Shown: piece by piece, positions 49,635 to 54,739 of the stretch
How positions within the stretch are numbered: position 1 is the first letter of the stretch
Layout of the letters: the number at the start of each line of letters is the position of its first letter
Assembly (NCBI GenBank): GCA_022457155.1
Contig: JAJGOT010000501.1
Location: forward strand, 1 to 64,000
Origin: Cladopsammia gracilis
Lineage: Eukaryota > Cnidaria > Anthozoa > Scleractinia > Dendrophylliidae
DNA length: 64,000 nt
Direction of reading: 5' to 3'
Translations under genes and position numbers: made by a program
Notes under the pieces: model-generated
What the model was told of the DNA's origin: nothing
Database searches by the model: none
The model's input: the letters and a program-made list of their open reading frames with translations, nothing else

Positions 49635-50892
49635 AAAAAAATTATTATTATGCAGACTGGTCTCAACAAATCGCGTTTTTCGGGATTTGGGAGTGGAAGA
49701 CTATACATTTCGTATTGCTGTATTACAAGCATGTTTTGTCTGATTTATACTGCAAGTGTGCATGAACAAACAATTCTGAGACTATTTTGTTTTGTTTTTT
49801 CTTATTCCGGAATACGGTCAATCGTACCATTTTGAGACATTTTAGACGTAACTCCGCCCATTGAATATTTACAGACAGTAGCTGAGGTTTCGCGGGTATT
49901 GGGATGTTTTGGTTTCTTGTGATTGGACAGATGTTATTTGTTTTATGCTCTACGAGAACCGCTTGAATACCACTATTTTTGTACTCTCCGATTGTTAATA
50001 GGATTTTTTAATATTCGTGAAAAATGTATGCAAAACTAATTGGCAACGCAACATATAATGGCATAAATATAGTGGATATTGACTTTTCAAAAAAAGTAAT
50101 AAATGCGCGTGACGGTAGATAATTAGCATAATTATCTTTGCGTTATGAATGGAAACAACATACAAGTAATCAGAGGTTCATTAATTGTTTTAATAACTGG
50201 ATTAATCTAATTATTTCTCCTATTTTTCTTTTTTATAAAATTTAAAGGCGTACTGTGACATGTCAAATGGTGGCTGGACCCTCATCTCGCGCTTCTCCAA
50301 TGCTGACAGGAAAAACTGGATGCAGAATAGCGGCAGCTGGTGGTATGACCGATCAACACCTTACGGCAGTGTTACCAGTCCATCAAACAACTATGACATG
50401 ATATCACCCGCATTCTGGCTCGTACAAGGCAACCAGATCAAAATGAGCCGCAGTGATTACAGCTCCAACGGAGCCTTACTAACCACGAACACACAGTGTA
50501 CTAGTGGGAGAACCTTCAGGAGCTTAATAACTAGTTTCGGTAACTTCAGAAATGGCAGAGTCTGGAACAGTGACAGCTGTCGTGGGAGTTGTTACATCCC
50601 AGGTGGAAAACATGGTAACGGTGATAGTTCTACACCGGGTTTTACTAATATCGATTGTAGCAGCAATCTTAAAAGTAATCATCACGTGTCCTTCTGGTGT
50701 GACTGGAGCGCTGGTGACGGAGCCGTGATGATGATTGGTGGAGGAGGTGATTCGTGCAGCAGGGCGGATCATGGGATTGGTATCACAGAGGCTGATCAGG
50801 CTCAGTTCGGCAATAAAGGGTTCTGTTATGAGGACTTTGGTGATAACTGCAACGGACCTACAAGTTACTCTATCAATCTGTGGATTAAATAG
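9060..50892 (+). CDS. Composite multi-lectin gene: H-lectin x6, Kazal, C-type lectin, EGF x3, fibrinogen-like (17 exons, 5' incomplete)
   Basis: Seventeen exons join with consistent GT-AG sites and phases into one frame of about 1,127 residues with no stop before 50,892. Order by residue: H-type lectin 1 (1-119), 2 (120-210), 3 (211-284), Kazal (285-357), H-type lectins 4-6 (358-646), C-type lectin (647-771), EGF domains (772-808, 809-845, 846-882), fibrinogen-like (883-1127). H-type lectins bind N-acetylgalactosamine or related sugars, and EPN-type C-type lectins bind mannose-like sugars through calcium. Kazal domains inhibit serine proteases or act as spacers. The protein should be secreted, but the signal peptide exon is not found, so the start is open. 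Likely roles are glycan recognition, agglutination or adhesion; that is inference from families. I assign no gene name, because I know no named protein with this exact order. Introns carry most of the transposons in the window. Confidence 0.85.
9590..10290. repeat. Diffuse AGCGCATTTTTCA-type repeats in intron
   Basis: Variants of (A/C)AAGCGCTTTTTAA and ACCAGCGCTTTTTCA recur about every 60-130 bases, together with GATCATTGCAAAATATC-like leads. Divergence is high. This looks like an old, decayed tandem array in the intron between lectin repeats 1 and 2. Confidence 0.45.
10530..10835 (-). pseudogene. Unrecognised 101-residue open frame in AT-rich intron DNA
   Basis: This minus-strand frame is rich in Lys, Asp, Ile and Asn, with a hydrophilic stretch and no motif I know. 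It sits 2 kb from a Polinton-like relic in the same AT-rich block, which differs in base composition from the flanking lectin exons. It could be an accessory gene remnant of that element. It could also be chance in AT-rich DNA. Confidence 0.25.
12610..13280 (+). pseudogene. Polinton/Maverick-like relic: capsid-like fragment next to DNA polymerase B fragment
   Basis: From about 12,610 a stop-ridden frame reads [11 protein letters not shown] and then [10 protein letters not shown]. The frame from 12,856 continues with [19 protein letters not shown], which resembles the double-jelly-roll capsid protein of Polintons. From about 13,040 a frame with [11 protein letters not shown] and, after a frameshift, [12 protein letters not shown] resembles the type-B DNA polymerase of the same elements (the YPYEYMDSW and DEDYEHA-type segments). 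The order and joining are scrambled, so the element is deleted and dead. The family match is from memory of motifs and not from an alignment. Confidence 0.5.
13281..14599. other. Intron remainder, nothing recognised
   Basis: Short open frames at 13,330 and 13,417 (minus strand) show no domain. The stretch ends in the pyrimidine-rich acceptor of the next lectin exon. Confidence 0.5.
14600..14764 (+). CDS. Exon: H-type lectin repeat 2, first half
   Basis: The acceptor TTTTTCGTTTTCAG and donor GTAAGTG bound a 165-nt exon that is phase 0 at both ends. It encodes [31 protein letters not shown] and [10 protein letters not shown]. It parallels exon 18,267-18,434 residue by residue ([29 protein letters not shown]). 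Confidence 0.92.
15478..15585 (+). CDS. Exon: H-type lectin repeat 2, second half
   Basis: This 108-nt phase 0-0 exon begins with the conserved DWLAF strand and ends with NFAFCK. It parallels exon 18,557-18,667 (DWIAF to NYAFCE). The acceptor is CTTTTCCAG and the donor GTACTA. Confidence 0.92.
15655..15895. repeat. Partial MITE related to 52,697-53,265
   Basis: It carries the ACATTTTACGACTTTAGCAA segment, an AAGATGGCGGCC segment and a terminal TACGTCCGAGGGTTAA end. These are shared with the elements at 47,564 and 52,697. Confidence 0.6.
15975..16000. repeat. (AATC)n microsatellite
   Basis: AATC is repeated about five times in the intron between lectin repeats 2 and 3. Confidence 0.9.
16196..16321 (+). 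CDS. Exon: H-type lectin repeat 3, first half
   Basis: This 126-nt phase 0-0 exon has acceptor CTTATAACAG and donor GTGAGC. It encodes [11 protein letters not shown] and ends with NAWIE, and it parallels exon 25,549-25,665. Confidence 0.9.
16587..16683 (+). CDS. Exon: H-type lectin repeat 3, second half
   Basis: This 97-nt exon has acceptor CCGCTATAG and donor GTAAAT, entering in phase 0 and leaving in phase 1. It encodes [11 protein letters not shown] and VTVDYAVIG, and parallels exon 28,685-28,775 ([18 protein letters not shown]). Confidence 0.9.
17040..17258 (+). CDS. Exon: Kazal domain
   Basis: This single phase 1-1 exon encodes one Kazal or follistatin-like module of about 73 residues. 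It has [14 protein letters not shown], then CICVDNCP, then the signature [14 protein letters not shown], and closing cysteines at MC and GDC. The acceptor is GTTTAACAG and the donor GTATGA. Kazal modules bind serine proteases through the residues around the second cysteine, but whether this one inhibits cannot be told. It splits the two H-lectin blocks. Confidence 0.95.
17424..17803 (+). CDS. Exon: H-type lectin repeat 4
   Basis: This 380-nt exon enters in phase 1 and leaves in phase 0, with acceptor CATTTTTCAG and donor GTGAGA. It encodes [41 protein letters not shown] and VDWLAYQG, and ends near [10 protein letters not shown]. It is the equivalent of the exon at 9,060 in the second block. 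Confidence 0.92.
17840..17976. repeat. 137-bp foldback MITE close to the exon donor
   Basis: AATACATGGATGCTTGGAGA at the left end pairs with TCTCCAAGAAGCCATGTATT at the right end. A second inverted stretch lies inside (CTTCGAGT with ACTCGAAG). It starts 36 bases into the intron after lectin repeat 4. Confidence 0.85.
18267..18434 (+). CDS. Exon: H-type lectin repeat 5, first half
   Basis: This 168-nt phase 0-0 exon has acceptor TGGCTCGCAG and donor GTAAGT. It encodes [31 protein letters not shown] and [10 protein letters not shown], and aligns with the exon at 14,600 without large gaps. Confidence 0.92.
18557..18667 (+). CDS. Exon: H-type lectin repeat 5, second half
   Basis: This 111-nt phase 0-0 exon has acceptor AATTGGTAG and donor GTGTGT. 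It encodes DWIAFEELH to LNYAFCE and aligns with the exon at 15,478. Confidence 0.9.
18700..19195. repeat. Long strand-biased pyrimidine tract with CCACGCGTCCA minisatellite
   Basis: The first part repeats CCACGCGTCCA-like units. The second part (about 19,030-19,195) is almost only C and T, with TTCC and CCCT runs. Open frames on both strands here are low-complexity artefacts. Such homopyrimidine DNA can form triplex structures; that is general knowledge and has not been shown here. Confidence 0.9.
19192..19345 (+). mobile_element. tRNA-derived SINE
   Basis: An A-box-like GTGGTCTAGTGGTTAGGGTG is followed by a B-box-like GGATTCAAGTTCTCC at tRNA spacing, then a non-tRNA tail. It abuts the pyrimidine tract. 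Confidence 0.6.
19445..20165. repeat. Left GATCTT/AAGATC array
   Basis: Dozens of GATC sites lie within AAGATCTTNNAGGATC-like units, many forming local palindromes such as GGATCTTTAAAGATC. An internal ~130-bp segment is repeated (TTCTTGACAAAGAACC at 19,670 and TTCTTGACAAACAACC at 19,806). Confidence 0.95.
20170..21870. other. Interior of the GATCTT element, no gene recognised
   Basis: No domain and no open frame longer than about 65 residues is seen. The stretch ends in CCCGC-rich DNA (21,790-21,865) that reappears as similar CATCCCGC and TTCCCGC units at 23,930-24,080. Confidence 0.5.
21874..22138. mobile_element. 265-bp MITE with TACCGTA ends
   Basis: The ends are TACCGTATTTTCTCAATTAA on the left and, read inward on the other strand, TACCGTAGTTTCTCGATTAA on the right. 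Both continue into AAACGCC. It is nested inside the GATCTT element. A TA target is possible. Confidence 0.85.
22365..23215. mobile_element. 851-bp foldback element with long arms
   Basis: CTACAAGCAACTTTTGCAAG at the left pairs with CTTGCAAAAGTTGCCTTGTAG at the right. The pairing continues through ATTCACAATCTCTATATAAA and, further in, GTTGTTATCTCAAAAGAATT with its inverted partner. The left arm is interrupted by an (AAAT)n run at about 22,422-22,460. No transposase is seen. It is nested in the GATCTT element. Confidence 0.85.
23216..24479. other. Interior of the GATCTT element with CCCGC and TTTTCCACACT repeats
   Basis: Short runs of TTTTCCACACTCCGC (23,280-23,370) and CCCGCNTCCCGCC (23,930-24,080) are low-order repeats. 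Open frames across them on the minus strand are repeat artefacts. Confidence 0.55.
24480..25395. repeat. Right GATCTT/AAGATC array
   Basis: Units such as TTGAAGGATCTTACAAAGAT and TTTTAAGATCCTTGAAAGAT are repeated with small changes. The typical unit differs from that of the left array, although both share the AGATC core. Confidence 0.95.
25549..25665 (+). CDS. Exon: H-type lectin repeat 6, first half
   Basis: This 117-nt phase 0-0 exon has acceptor GTTTTATTTTAG and donor GTCAGA. It encodes [12 protein letters not shown] and ends with SAWAE. It is the counterpart of the exon at 16,196. Confidence 0.9.
25713..25876. mobile_element. 164-bp MITE with TTAA target and 32-bp inverted ends
   Basis: TTAA flanks both sides (25,709-25,712 and 25,877-25,880). 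The 32-bp ends start AGACCCATGTTCACCCAATC and, inverted, AGGCCCATGTTCACCCAATC, with one mismatch over the whole arm. The copy is young. It starts 47 bases after the preceding exon. Confidence 0.95.
26437..26507 (-). tRNA. tRNA-His (GTG)-like gene or tRNA-derived repeat
   Basis: The minus strand folds as a cloverleaf. The acceptor stem is GCTTTGA with TCAAGGC (one G-U pair), the D arm includes TGGTCTAGTGGTTAAGACA, the anticodon loop is TTGTGGC with anticodon GTG, and the T arm is CCAGGTTCGAGTCCTGG. One A-C mismatch lies in the anticodon stem. A T-run follows about 8 bases downstream. Being inside a transposon with a stem mismatch, it may be a pseudogene or SINE head. Confidence 0.6.
26815..27440 (+). 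repeat. Dispersed repeat family B, copy 2
   Basis: This is a direct copy of 2,235-2,950. The (CACCAC)n and TCCTCC run lies at its right end, as in copy 1. It sits inside the TTAA-flanked element. Confidence 0.85.
27864..28492 (-). pseudogene. Broken orphan protein gene inside the 26,079-28,650 element
   Basis: Two minus-strand frames line up end to end. The upstream one (28,492 to 28,187) has [20 protein letters not shown] and ends in a lysine run. The downstream one (to 27,864) is acidic, with KRPKSSSSD and a C-terminal [16 protein letters not shown] frameshift in the A-rich Lys codons and one stop separate them. No known domain is recognised. Position suggests a transposon-encoded accessory or DNA-binding protein. 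Confidence 0.4.
28685..28775 (+). CDS. Exon: H-type lectin repeat 6, second half
   Basis: This 91-nt exon has acceptor CTTTATTTTTTAG and donor GTATGA, phase 0 to 1. It encodes [15 protein letters not shown] and LSVSYAVLP, closing the second three-repeat H-lectin block. Confidence 0.9.
28926..29300 (+). CDS. Exon: C-type lectin domain (mannose-type EPN/WND)
   Basis: A whole C-type lectin domain lies in one phase 1-1 exon, residues 647-771. It begins [14 protein letters not shown], has [11 protein letters not shown] and [11 protein letters not shown], and ends [13 protein letters not shown]. The calcium-site motif EPN (735-737) predicts mannose-, fucose- or GlcNAc-type binding. The WND motif (756-758) supplies the second calcium ligand set, so sugar binding should be intact. 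The acceptor is TATCCCTTACAG and the donor GTAACT. The protein thus pairs H-type and C-type sugar specificities. Confidence 0.95.
30230..30340 (+). CDS. Exon: EGF domain 1
   Basis: This phase 1-1 exon encodes [20 protein letters not shown] and [13 protein letters not shown], with all six cysteines. The D-x-D-E-C start is compatible with calcium-binding EGF. Confidence 0.93.
30600..30910 (+). mobile_element. tRNA-derived SINE-like repeat
   Basis: AAGCTGATCTGTTGGAAGAG and CACCAGACTGCAGAGCGGG resemble the A box and anticodon arm of a tRNA-Cys-like head. The B box is weak. The tail ends near AGCTAAATAAATCATAAAT. Confidence 0.5.
31173..31250 (+). pseudogene. Dead EGF exon copy A
   Basis: A pyrimidine-rich acceptor ends at 31,172. 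The following sequence matches the exon at 31,391 (TTTCAGTAGTCCGTGTTTGAAT) but lacks four bases early on, shifting the frame. The GGAACTTGCACC part is also changed. Confidence 0.8.
31277..31370 (+). pseudogene. Dead EGF exon copy B
   Basis: It starts [14 protein letters not shown] in the correct phase after an AG acceptor. An extra G in the G-run then shifts the frame, giving a stop four codons later. No good donor follows the CCTCCATCTTATG part. It is the middle of three adjacent copies. Confidence 0.85.
31391..31501 (+). CDS. Exon: EGF domain 2
   Basis: This phase 1-1 exon has acceptor TTTTATTCAG and donor GTATTT. It encodes [20 protein letters not shown] and [13 protein letters not shown] with six cysteines. 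It is the only intact member of a triplet of adjacent exon copies. Confidence 0.93.
32120..32335 (+). mobile_element. LINE reverse-transcriptase fragment
   Basis: The frame reads [28 protein letters not shown] and [10 protein letters not shown]. This matches the region before the RGxRQGCPLSP box of L1/Tx1-like reverse transcriptases. The frame is lost after this point. Confidence 0.6.
32577..33077. repeat. Direct repeat pair flanking a tRNA-like sequence
   Basis: A ~113-bp segment with GGGAGATATGGACAACTAAT and CTATTCTCGTTAGGAAGGCG occurs at 32,577-32,690 and again at 32,965-33,077 with few differences. Between them, on the minus strand (about 32,746-32,817), lies a tRNA-like sequence (TGGCCTAGTGGTTAAGGCAT and GGGTTCAACTCCC) with a poor anticodon stem. 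It is a SINE or composite repeat. Confidence 0.8.
33717..35027. mobile_element. 1.3-kb TTAA-flanked foldback element
   Basis: TTAA flanks both sides (33,713-33,716 and 35,028-35,031). The two halves are inverted copies from GGTGGCTCGACTGGGTTTTT inward almost to the centre near 34,490, with only a few mismatches in the outer 170 bp. About 260 bases (33,890-34,140) are present only in the left arm. There is no open frame. It shares the GGTGGCTC terminus with the element at 26,079. Confidence 0.93.
35610..35862. repeat. Tandem pair and (TAA)n microsatellite
   Basis: A unit ending AGAGAAAAATCTCAATTTTT and CGCTATACAC is present twice (to about 35,685 and 35,773). It is followed by an uninterrupted TAA/AAT run at about 35,808-35,862. 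The poly-Tyr frame here is an artefact. Confidence 0.9.
36268..40333 (-). pseudogene. Relic of a multicopy invertebrate gene with FEN/PIN-nuclease-like domain
   Basis: Several minus-strand frames follow in order. The N-terminal part (from 40,333) has [20 protein letters not shown] and YHQSCSVNF. The middle part has [25 protein letters not shown] and VTDYTFKRN. The 3' part has [42 protein letters not shown] and HAITGCDTT with GIGKG, and the end is Cys-rich ([10 protein letters not shown]). The DGG, VFDGY, DAD and GCD-GIG steps recall the acidic and helix-hairpin elements of FEN1/XPG-type PIN nucleases. Frameshifts and stops break it throughout. I know similar uncharacterised proteins in cnidarians and other invertebrates but no accepted name. 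It is probably mobile or retro-copied. Confidence 0.6.
38680..39240. repeat. Poly-G tract and AAGATGGCGG-containing repeat
   Basis: A G run of about 16 begins at 38,690. Downstream, AAGATGGCGGATC and AAGATGGCGGCC occur close together with ATGACGTCATCG, typical of short interspersed repeats also seen near 15,750 and 52,930. It lies inside the nuclease-like relic and may be an insertion or intron. Confidence 0.6.
40376..40404. repeat. 29-bp perfect palindrome with two CACGTG sites
   Basis: GCGCTCACGTGCAA and its exact reverse complement are separated by one base. It lies between the nuclease-like relic and the truncated integrase end of the BEL element. It could be a regulatory remnant or a terminal repeat. 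Confidence 0.7.
40505..45689 (-). mobile_element. Degraded BEL/Pao LTR retrotransposon
   Basis: Minus-strand frames give gag from an ATG at 45,689, a zinc knuckle (CLNC...GHFANQC, first Cys at 44,061), an aspartic protease of the DUF1758 type ([10 protein letters not shown] near 43,759), reverse transcriptase (about 42,930-42,480), the Pao-type RNase H region ([10 protein letters not shown], about 42,130) and an integrase with an HHxxxxHSG start and [12 protein letters not shown] (about 41,170-40,505). This order is that of BEL/Pao polyproteins. At least one stop in gag and several frameshifts break it. The YVDD box expected near 42,510 is not found, and the integrase ends early at 40,505. 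No matching LTR pair was recognised. It lies inside the large intron of the lectin gene, in the opposite direction. Confidence 0.9.
45690..46870. other. Possible 5' leader/LTR remnant of the BEL element and AT-rich DNA
   Basis: This is where the 5' LTR and leader should lie for the minus-strand element. No direct copy is visible beyond the truncated 3' end, so the LTR is unproven. From 46,560 on, the DNA is low-complexity AATAAT and AACAAT. Confidence 0.35.
46860..46936. repeat. (AAT)n and (GAT)n microsatellite before EGF exon 3
   Basis: Seventeen or so ATG/GAT units run up to 22 bases before the exon acceptor at 46,957-46,958. The poly-Met frame is an artefact. Confidence 0.95.
46959..47069 (+). 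CDS. Exon: EGF domain 3
   Basis: This phase 1-1 exon has acceptor TTTTTAACAG and donor GTAAGA. It encodes [20 protein letters not shown] and [13 protein letters not shown] with six cysteines and a calcium-binding type start. Confidence 0.93.
47564..47865. repeat. Truncated piggyBac-like MITE, same family as 52,697
   Basis: The left end TTAACCCTCGG is followed by GGTAACGAGATATGACGTCA and ATTTTTGAACAAAAATGCGT. All are shared in inverse orientation with 52,870-53,265. The right end is missing. Confidence 0.7.
47869..48152. repeat. Two adjacent inverted-repeat elements
   Basis: The first is a hairpin: CAACTATTCACC near 47,870 pairs with GGTGAATAGTTG at 47,953-47,964, and GGTGGGTAGTGGTGGATATT pairs with AATATCCACCACTACCCACC. 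The second (47,965-48,152) has ends TTTTAGTATACACTGAAACA and TGTTTCAGTATATACTAAAA. Confidence 0.85.
48290..48381 (+). CDS. Exon: start of fibrinogen-like domain
   Basis: This 92-nt exon is phase 1 to 0, with acceptor TTTTATAG and donor GTAAGT. It encodes [18 protein letters not shown], which resembles the start of fibrinogen-related domains (a Cys, a short spacer, then G-V-Y-x-I). Confidence 0.88.
48453..48545 (+). mobile_element. tRNA-derived SINE
   Basis: An A-box-like CGTCGGTTAGAGCATCGCAA and a B-box-like GGTTTCAAATCCC lie at tRNA spacing, followed by a CCTGAATTTTTTCAGG stem. This is the pattern of cnidarian tRNA SINE heads. Confidence 0.75.
48724..49452 (+). mobile_element. LINE fragment: reverse-transcriptase part with ATT tail
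   Basis: The frame has [31 protein letters not shown], a damaged GVPQGSV box (CRVPQRSV), a damaged YADDTQLY box ([11 protein letters not shown]) and [14 protein letters not shown]. The catalytic Asp pair is lost. The 3' end (AATAGTGCTTTATAAATTAT) runs into (ATT)n, as in CR1/L2-like elements. Confidence 0.85.
49571..49650. repeat. (ATT)n microsatellite
   Basis: A second ATT run of about 60 bases, then A8 and three more ATT units, lies 120 bases after the LINE tail. Confidence 0.95.
50248..50892 (+). CDS. Exon: fibrinogen-like domain and stop
   Basis: The acceptor AAATTTAAAG leads in phase 0 into [19 protein letters not shown], the usual fibrinogen-related CDM..GGWT signature. It runs 214 residues to YSINLWIK and a TAG. 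The rest ([44 protein letters not shown]) differs from vertebrate fibrinogen and looks like a cnidarian form. Whether a calcium or acetyl-group pocket is kept cannot be judged by eye. Confidence 0.92.
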   Translation, partial: AYCDMSNGGWTLISRFSNADRKNWMQNSGSWWYDRSTPYGSVTSPSNNYDMISPAFWLVQGNQIKMSRSDYSSNGALLTTNTQCTSGRTFRSLITSFGNFRNGRVWNSDSCRGSCYIPGGKHGNGDSSTPGFTNIDCSSNLKSNHHVSFWCDWSAGDGAVMMIGGGGDSCSRADHGIGITEADQAQFGNKGFCYEDFGDNCNGPTSYSINLWIK

Positions 50893-51079
50893 CTGTAATC
50901 TGGCCGGCTTAAGTGGATAAACTGAATCAATTAGAACACATTAAATAATCTTTTAGAAACGAACTTGTACCGTGAATCAATTACAACATAACTAATAAGG
51001 GGGAGAACCGATGATAGGAATTGGTTATGTGTAATGATTGTCAAAGTTGCTAATTAAAATAAGCCATAGATGAGATCGA

Positions 51080-51085
51080 AATAAA
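51080..51085 (+). terminator. Poly(A) signal of the lectin gene
   Basis: AATAAA lies 188 bases after the stop codon, the first canonical signal downstream. Confidence 0.6.
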
Positions 51086-52692
51086 GCGCCGGCGTTTGGT
51101 TGAATGGCTGCTATTTCCGTTTAATATTAAAAATTGGCATTGTGAGCAAGTTGCACTGTAGGTACTTTTATCACATTACAGACAACAAGTAAACCAGTTA
51201 TTTTGTTAAAAGATAAGTTACTCTGAAACGCACGATCGAAGTATCGCAAAATAGTAGCATTGGAGTAAATAATTATAAATCAAACTTGGTGGTTCTTTTT
51301 CTTCTTCTTGATTTGTGGTTAATTTAAACATGCTGGGATTTACGTTATGTGATGAGTTGGGAAGGAATCTTTTTTTTTGGGGGGGGGGGGGGGGTGGGGT
51401 GGTGCGATAGTAGGGAGGGGCGCTAGGGCGGTACCTCGTATATCTCTTGTGGCAAAGGTACTAATAACAGACGTACAGTAAGCACGTAAACCATTCTGTA
51501 TTTTTTTTATACAAGATCCTGACAAGATAAATAATAATAGAACAAAAGGCTGTGCTTTCGATCATGGAAACACACCTGATGAGAAATGTTTCATTAACAT
51601 TGCATTGAGTCCTTTGAGGGATTTGGCCGTTTTGACCAAGTGAGTGCACCTTTTGTAATGATGACCTAGCAAGTAACTTGCATTTTTACCAAGGCCTTTT
51701 TAAAATCCTCGTGTTTTAACCGAGACTAGCGTGCTTTGCAAAGTTTCATAAGGGAGATTCCATTCACCACACGAGCCTCATCTACAGGCTTATTCAACCT
51801 TGAGAATGCGAAAAAGATATATCGAGGTGCTACTAGTTGTTAATTTAAAGAGAAAGTAAACAAGGGCTGAAAAAAAACAAAAAGACCCGATCGCGCGAAT
51901 AGTTTAAGTTCTAGGTTAAAGGCTTTGACAAGAAAAAATGGATTAATCGTGATACTTCTGTATAGGGAATTGAAACTTAATCGAAATTTGCACATAAAAA
52001 GATTTGATTGTCTTTAACATTTTTCAGTGTAATAACTCTTCTCGTAAGTTACTTTAATATCACGTGACCATTTCTCTAAAGAACGGATTTTTCGCGAATT
52101 GGCAATGGGTGTAAGTGAAACTGAGAATCGAATAAAAGTGCTTTTCAGATGTAGATTAATCATTTTTGTCCTTCACGTTTGGAACGATTGTCTATTTGTT
52201 TGTAAATTGTGTTGCTCGATTGACCAGTCAAATTGTGTGGTGGCTAGCAAGCAGACCAACAAAGTGACTAATAACAGGTGAAGAATTGGTGTGATCACTT
52301 ATAATAGCCATTAAGGGTTTATCGGGTAATGACCCATGCACACGAATGAATTAGCGTGAAGTAACGCTTGGGTTGCTGCGAGTTTGCTACACCTCGGCGA
52401 AAACATGGATGGTCAACATTTTCAAACTAAGTACTGTTCATGAACGATTTTATTTCTAAGTTTTTTTCAACCACACAGATCTAGTTTGAATGTTACAAGT
52501 TTGTCGATCAGCAGACAAGCTGTTTTATCGCCAGCACATTTAAACAATTATTTTAACTTATGTATAAACTGTGTTTCTTAAATGTTGCAAATAACGTTGA
52601 TGACGTTCATAGCAGTTTATGCTTAACAGACTTACCAGTGGCGATATTAAAAACAATTTCAATTTCAATAAGATTAACGTGCAAAGGTCAGC
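51086..52692. other. Intergenic, nothing recognised
   Basis: A G run at about 51,378-51,400 and short open frames on both strands are seen. None has a domain. Confidence 0.5.
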
Positions 52693-52696
52693 TTAA

Positions 52697-53265
52697 CCCT
52701 CCGACGTACACGCAAACTTATACCCACACCGTGGTGCAAGGGGGGGGGGGGCGGGTTTTTGCACCCCCCCCCCCCCCACGCCCACTTGGGTTTTTGCGAT
52801 GTTGCAATATTTCGGAAATATTTTACATCTAATAGTTAGCCCGCGATGTGCTCTACAAGATAAGGTAAATATTATGGGTTGTGGCGCTGCTGGGGATCCG
52901 TGACGTCATCCAAAAAATGGCCGTCAAGATTGCCGCCATCTTGGATTTTACTAAAAATTCAAATTTATCAGAAAAATGCTAGAGTTGCAAAACAACATAC
53001 ATTCAAACATTTTTATGCTTTTGGTAGCATTTGATGATTTTTCATTGAAAAAAGGTGAAAACACGCATTTTTATTCAAAAATGGGTTGATCGCAAGTTAC
53101 TTATGACGTCATATCTCGTTACCATAGCACCCAGTTGTCGCCAAACTTTACCAAAATGTGTCTCAAGGATAAACGAACAGCTACTGTAAACGGTATATGT
53201 TAATCATAAATTGTTTTGAAAATATCGGAGAAAAAAGCCTTAATGGAGGACCCTACGTCCGAGGG
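52697..53265. mobile_element. 569-bp piggyBac-like MITE with poly-G and poly-C tracts
   Basis: TTAA flanks both sides, and the ends are CCCTCCGACGTAC and, inverted, CCCTCGGACGTAGG. TTAA targets with CCC ends are typical of piggyBac. Near the left end a G run (52,740) and a C run (52,766) can pair. There is no open frame. Confidence 0.85.
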
Positions 53266-53269
53266 TTAA

Positions 53270-54024
53270 GTTTCATATTTTCATATTTTTGGTTCTTATT
53301 AAAATTCCAGCTAATGAAGACAATAAACACAATTAAAATGGTAGTTAACTGGTATTAACACCATAACATAAAGCCTTGTAGCAATAGAAATCCCTTGCAT
53401 CGAGAGATGTTGAATGAATGTAATAACAAAAAAAGGAGAAAAAATACTTGCCTCTTGTATATTCTGTCAAGTGGCTGGAAATCGAGCCTAACTCTGAAGA
53501 TCCGCTATCCACATGTTCATGGCGTCCTGTGGCCTTCCGCTGTCAGCGTGACGTGCAGTGGCAACCAATTTAGGGACAGAAGAAAATTGATGCAAAAGAA
53601 AAAGAAGAAGAAGAAGAAGAAGAGTGACGACAATCAATCAAAAAGCAAAACGCGTACCATTTACAGCGCATCGATGCCGAGCCGTGTCTTTGATGAAATT
53701 CAAGAAATTAATACAACTGAATTTAAGCTACACGTTTATAAACAGTATGCCAAAACTAACGAGAACACAAACAAAAAGTAAATCACAGATTGATATCAAG
53801 ATAAATTCCCATCGAAAAATGTAATTTGTTTTACCTTTAGGTCCCTCCGGCGACTACTGTACTTGGAAATTCTTTAAACCTCCGCTTTGGTGCTGAAATC
53901 CGTAAAACGAACCCATCTCTTCCCATTGCTAAAAACGTATATAGTTCCTCGAAGCAATATTTTATCCCTGAAAGCTCTTCTTTATCCACTAAGGCGGATT
54001 CTGAATATCCCTTAATTAGTATCC
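53270..54024. other. Intergenic, AAG run, no gene
   Basis: An (AAG)n run at 53,597-53,625 gives a poly-Lys frame without a domain. Confidence 0.5.
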
Positions 54025-54335
54025 TTGTCTTGAGTAGCAAACCGCGAAAAACTGCAGGGAAATAACGACTTTAATTCTCCGCTAAACACAACAATACAAC
54101 TGAAGTGTTTACCGAGCTCACGGCTGTGTGGCCGCGCGAAAAACAAAGCCTTGCTTTCAAAATTGCTAAGATCCCGGATGTTGTTCCAACGCGGCGGGCG
54201 GGCACACACGCGCCCGCGAAACATTCCGTTAGCCATGACCATGAAAAATGACGGGCATGGGTTCTATGAGTATGGGGCTGCGCAGCCGGGCCTTCGGCCC
54301 GGCGAGTGCTCCGCTATGAGAAGCAGAATTGTAGG
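54025..54335 (+). repeat. Dispersed repeat family D, copy 1
   Basis: It matches 57,729-58,335: TGTCTTGAGTAGCAAACCGC, TTCTCCGCTAAACACA, CATGACCATGAAAAATGAC and GGTTCTATGAGTATGG. Near its end is a GCCGGGCCTTCGGCCCGGC hairpin. Confidence 0.85.
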
Positions 54336-54384
54336 CGAGCCATTCAAAATATTCATACAGTACTGCTGCGAAGATTTTATCTTA

Positions 54385-54640
54385 CTTATAAAAGAACACT
54401 AGCGATGAAACTTATTAGCATTCCTATCAATACTCTGTATCAGTGTTACAGTATAGCTGTTTTGTATTAGGATGTAGTAACCTTCATTAAAGGAGCAGTT
54501 TCATAAGTATTTTGATCTTTTTTATATAAAAACCATGCTAATACCTCTACTTATTTACAAAATAATACTAAAACGGCTCAAAAAGGAAAAAGAAATCAAA
54601 TCAAACAATTCGTGAAAAAGGAACAATTGAAATTTCGTCT
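54385..54640 (+). repeat. Dispersed repeat family C, copy 2
   Basis: Direct copy of 3,320-3,560, placed directly after repeat D. Confidence 0.75.
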
Positions 54641-54739
54641 TTTCAGGCCATTTTGTAAATGAAAATATGAGAAATTGAGAAAAGTTATGCTGCCTTTTTT
54701 CATGTTGCAATTCATTCAGACCCATTTCGTCAATGACTA

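Noticed and set aside
53395..53781. 128-residue Lys-rich open frame
   Set aside because: It is held open by an (AAG)n run; the rest shows no domain and no splice support.
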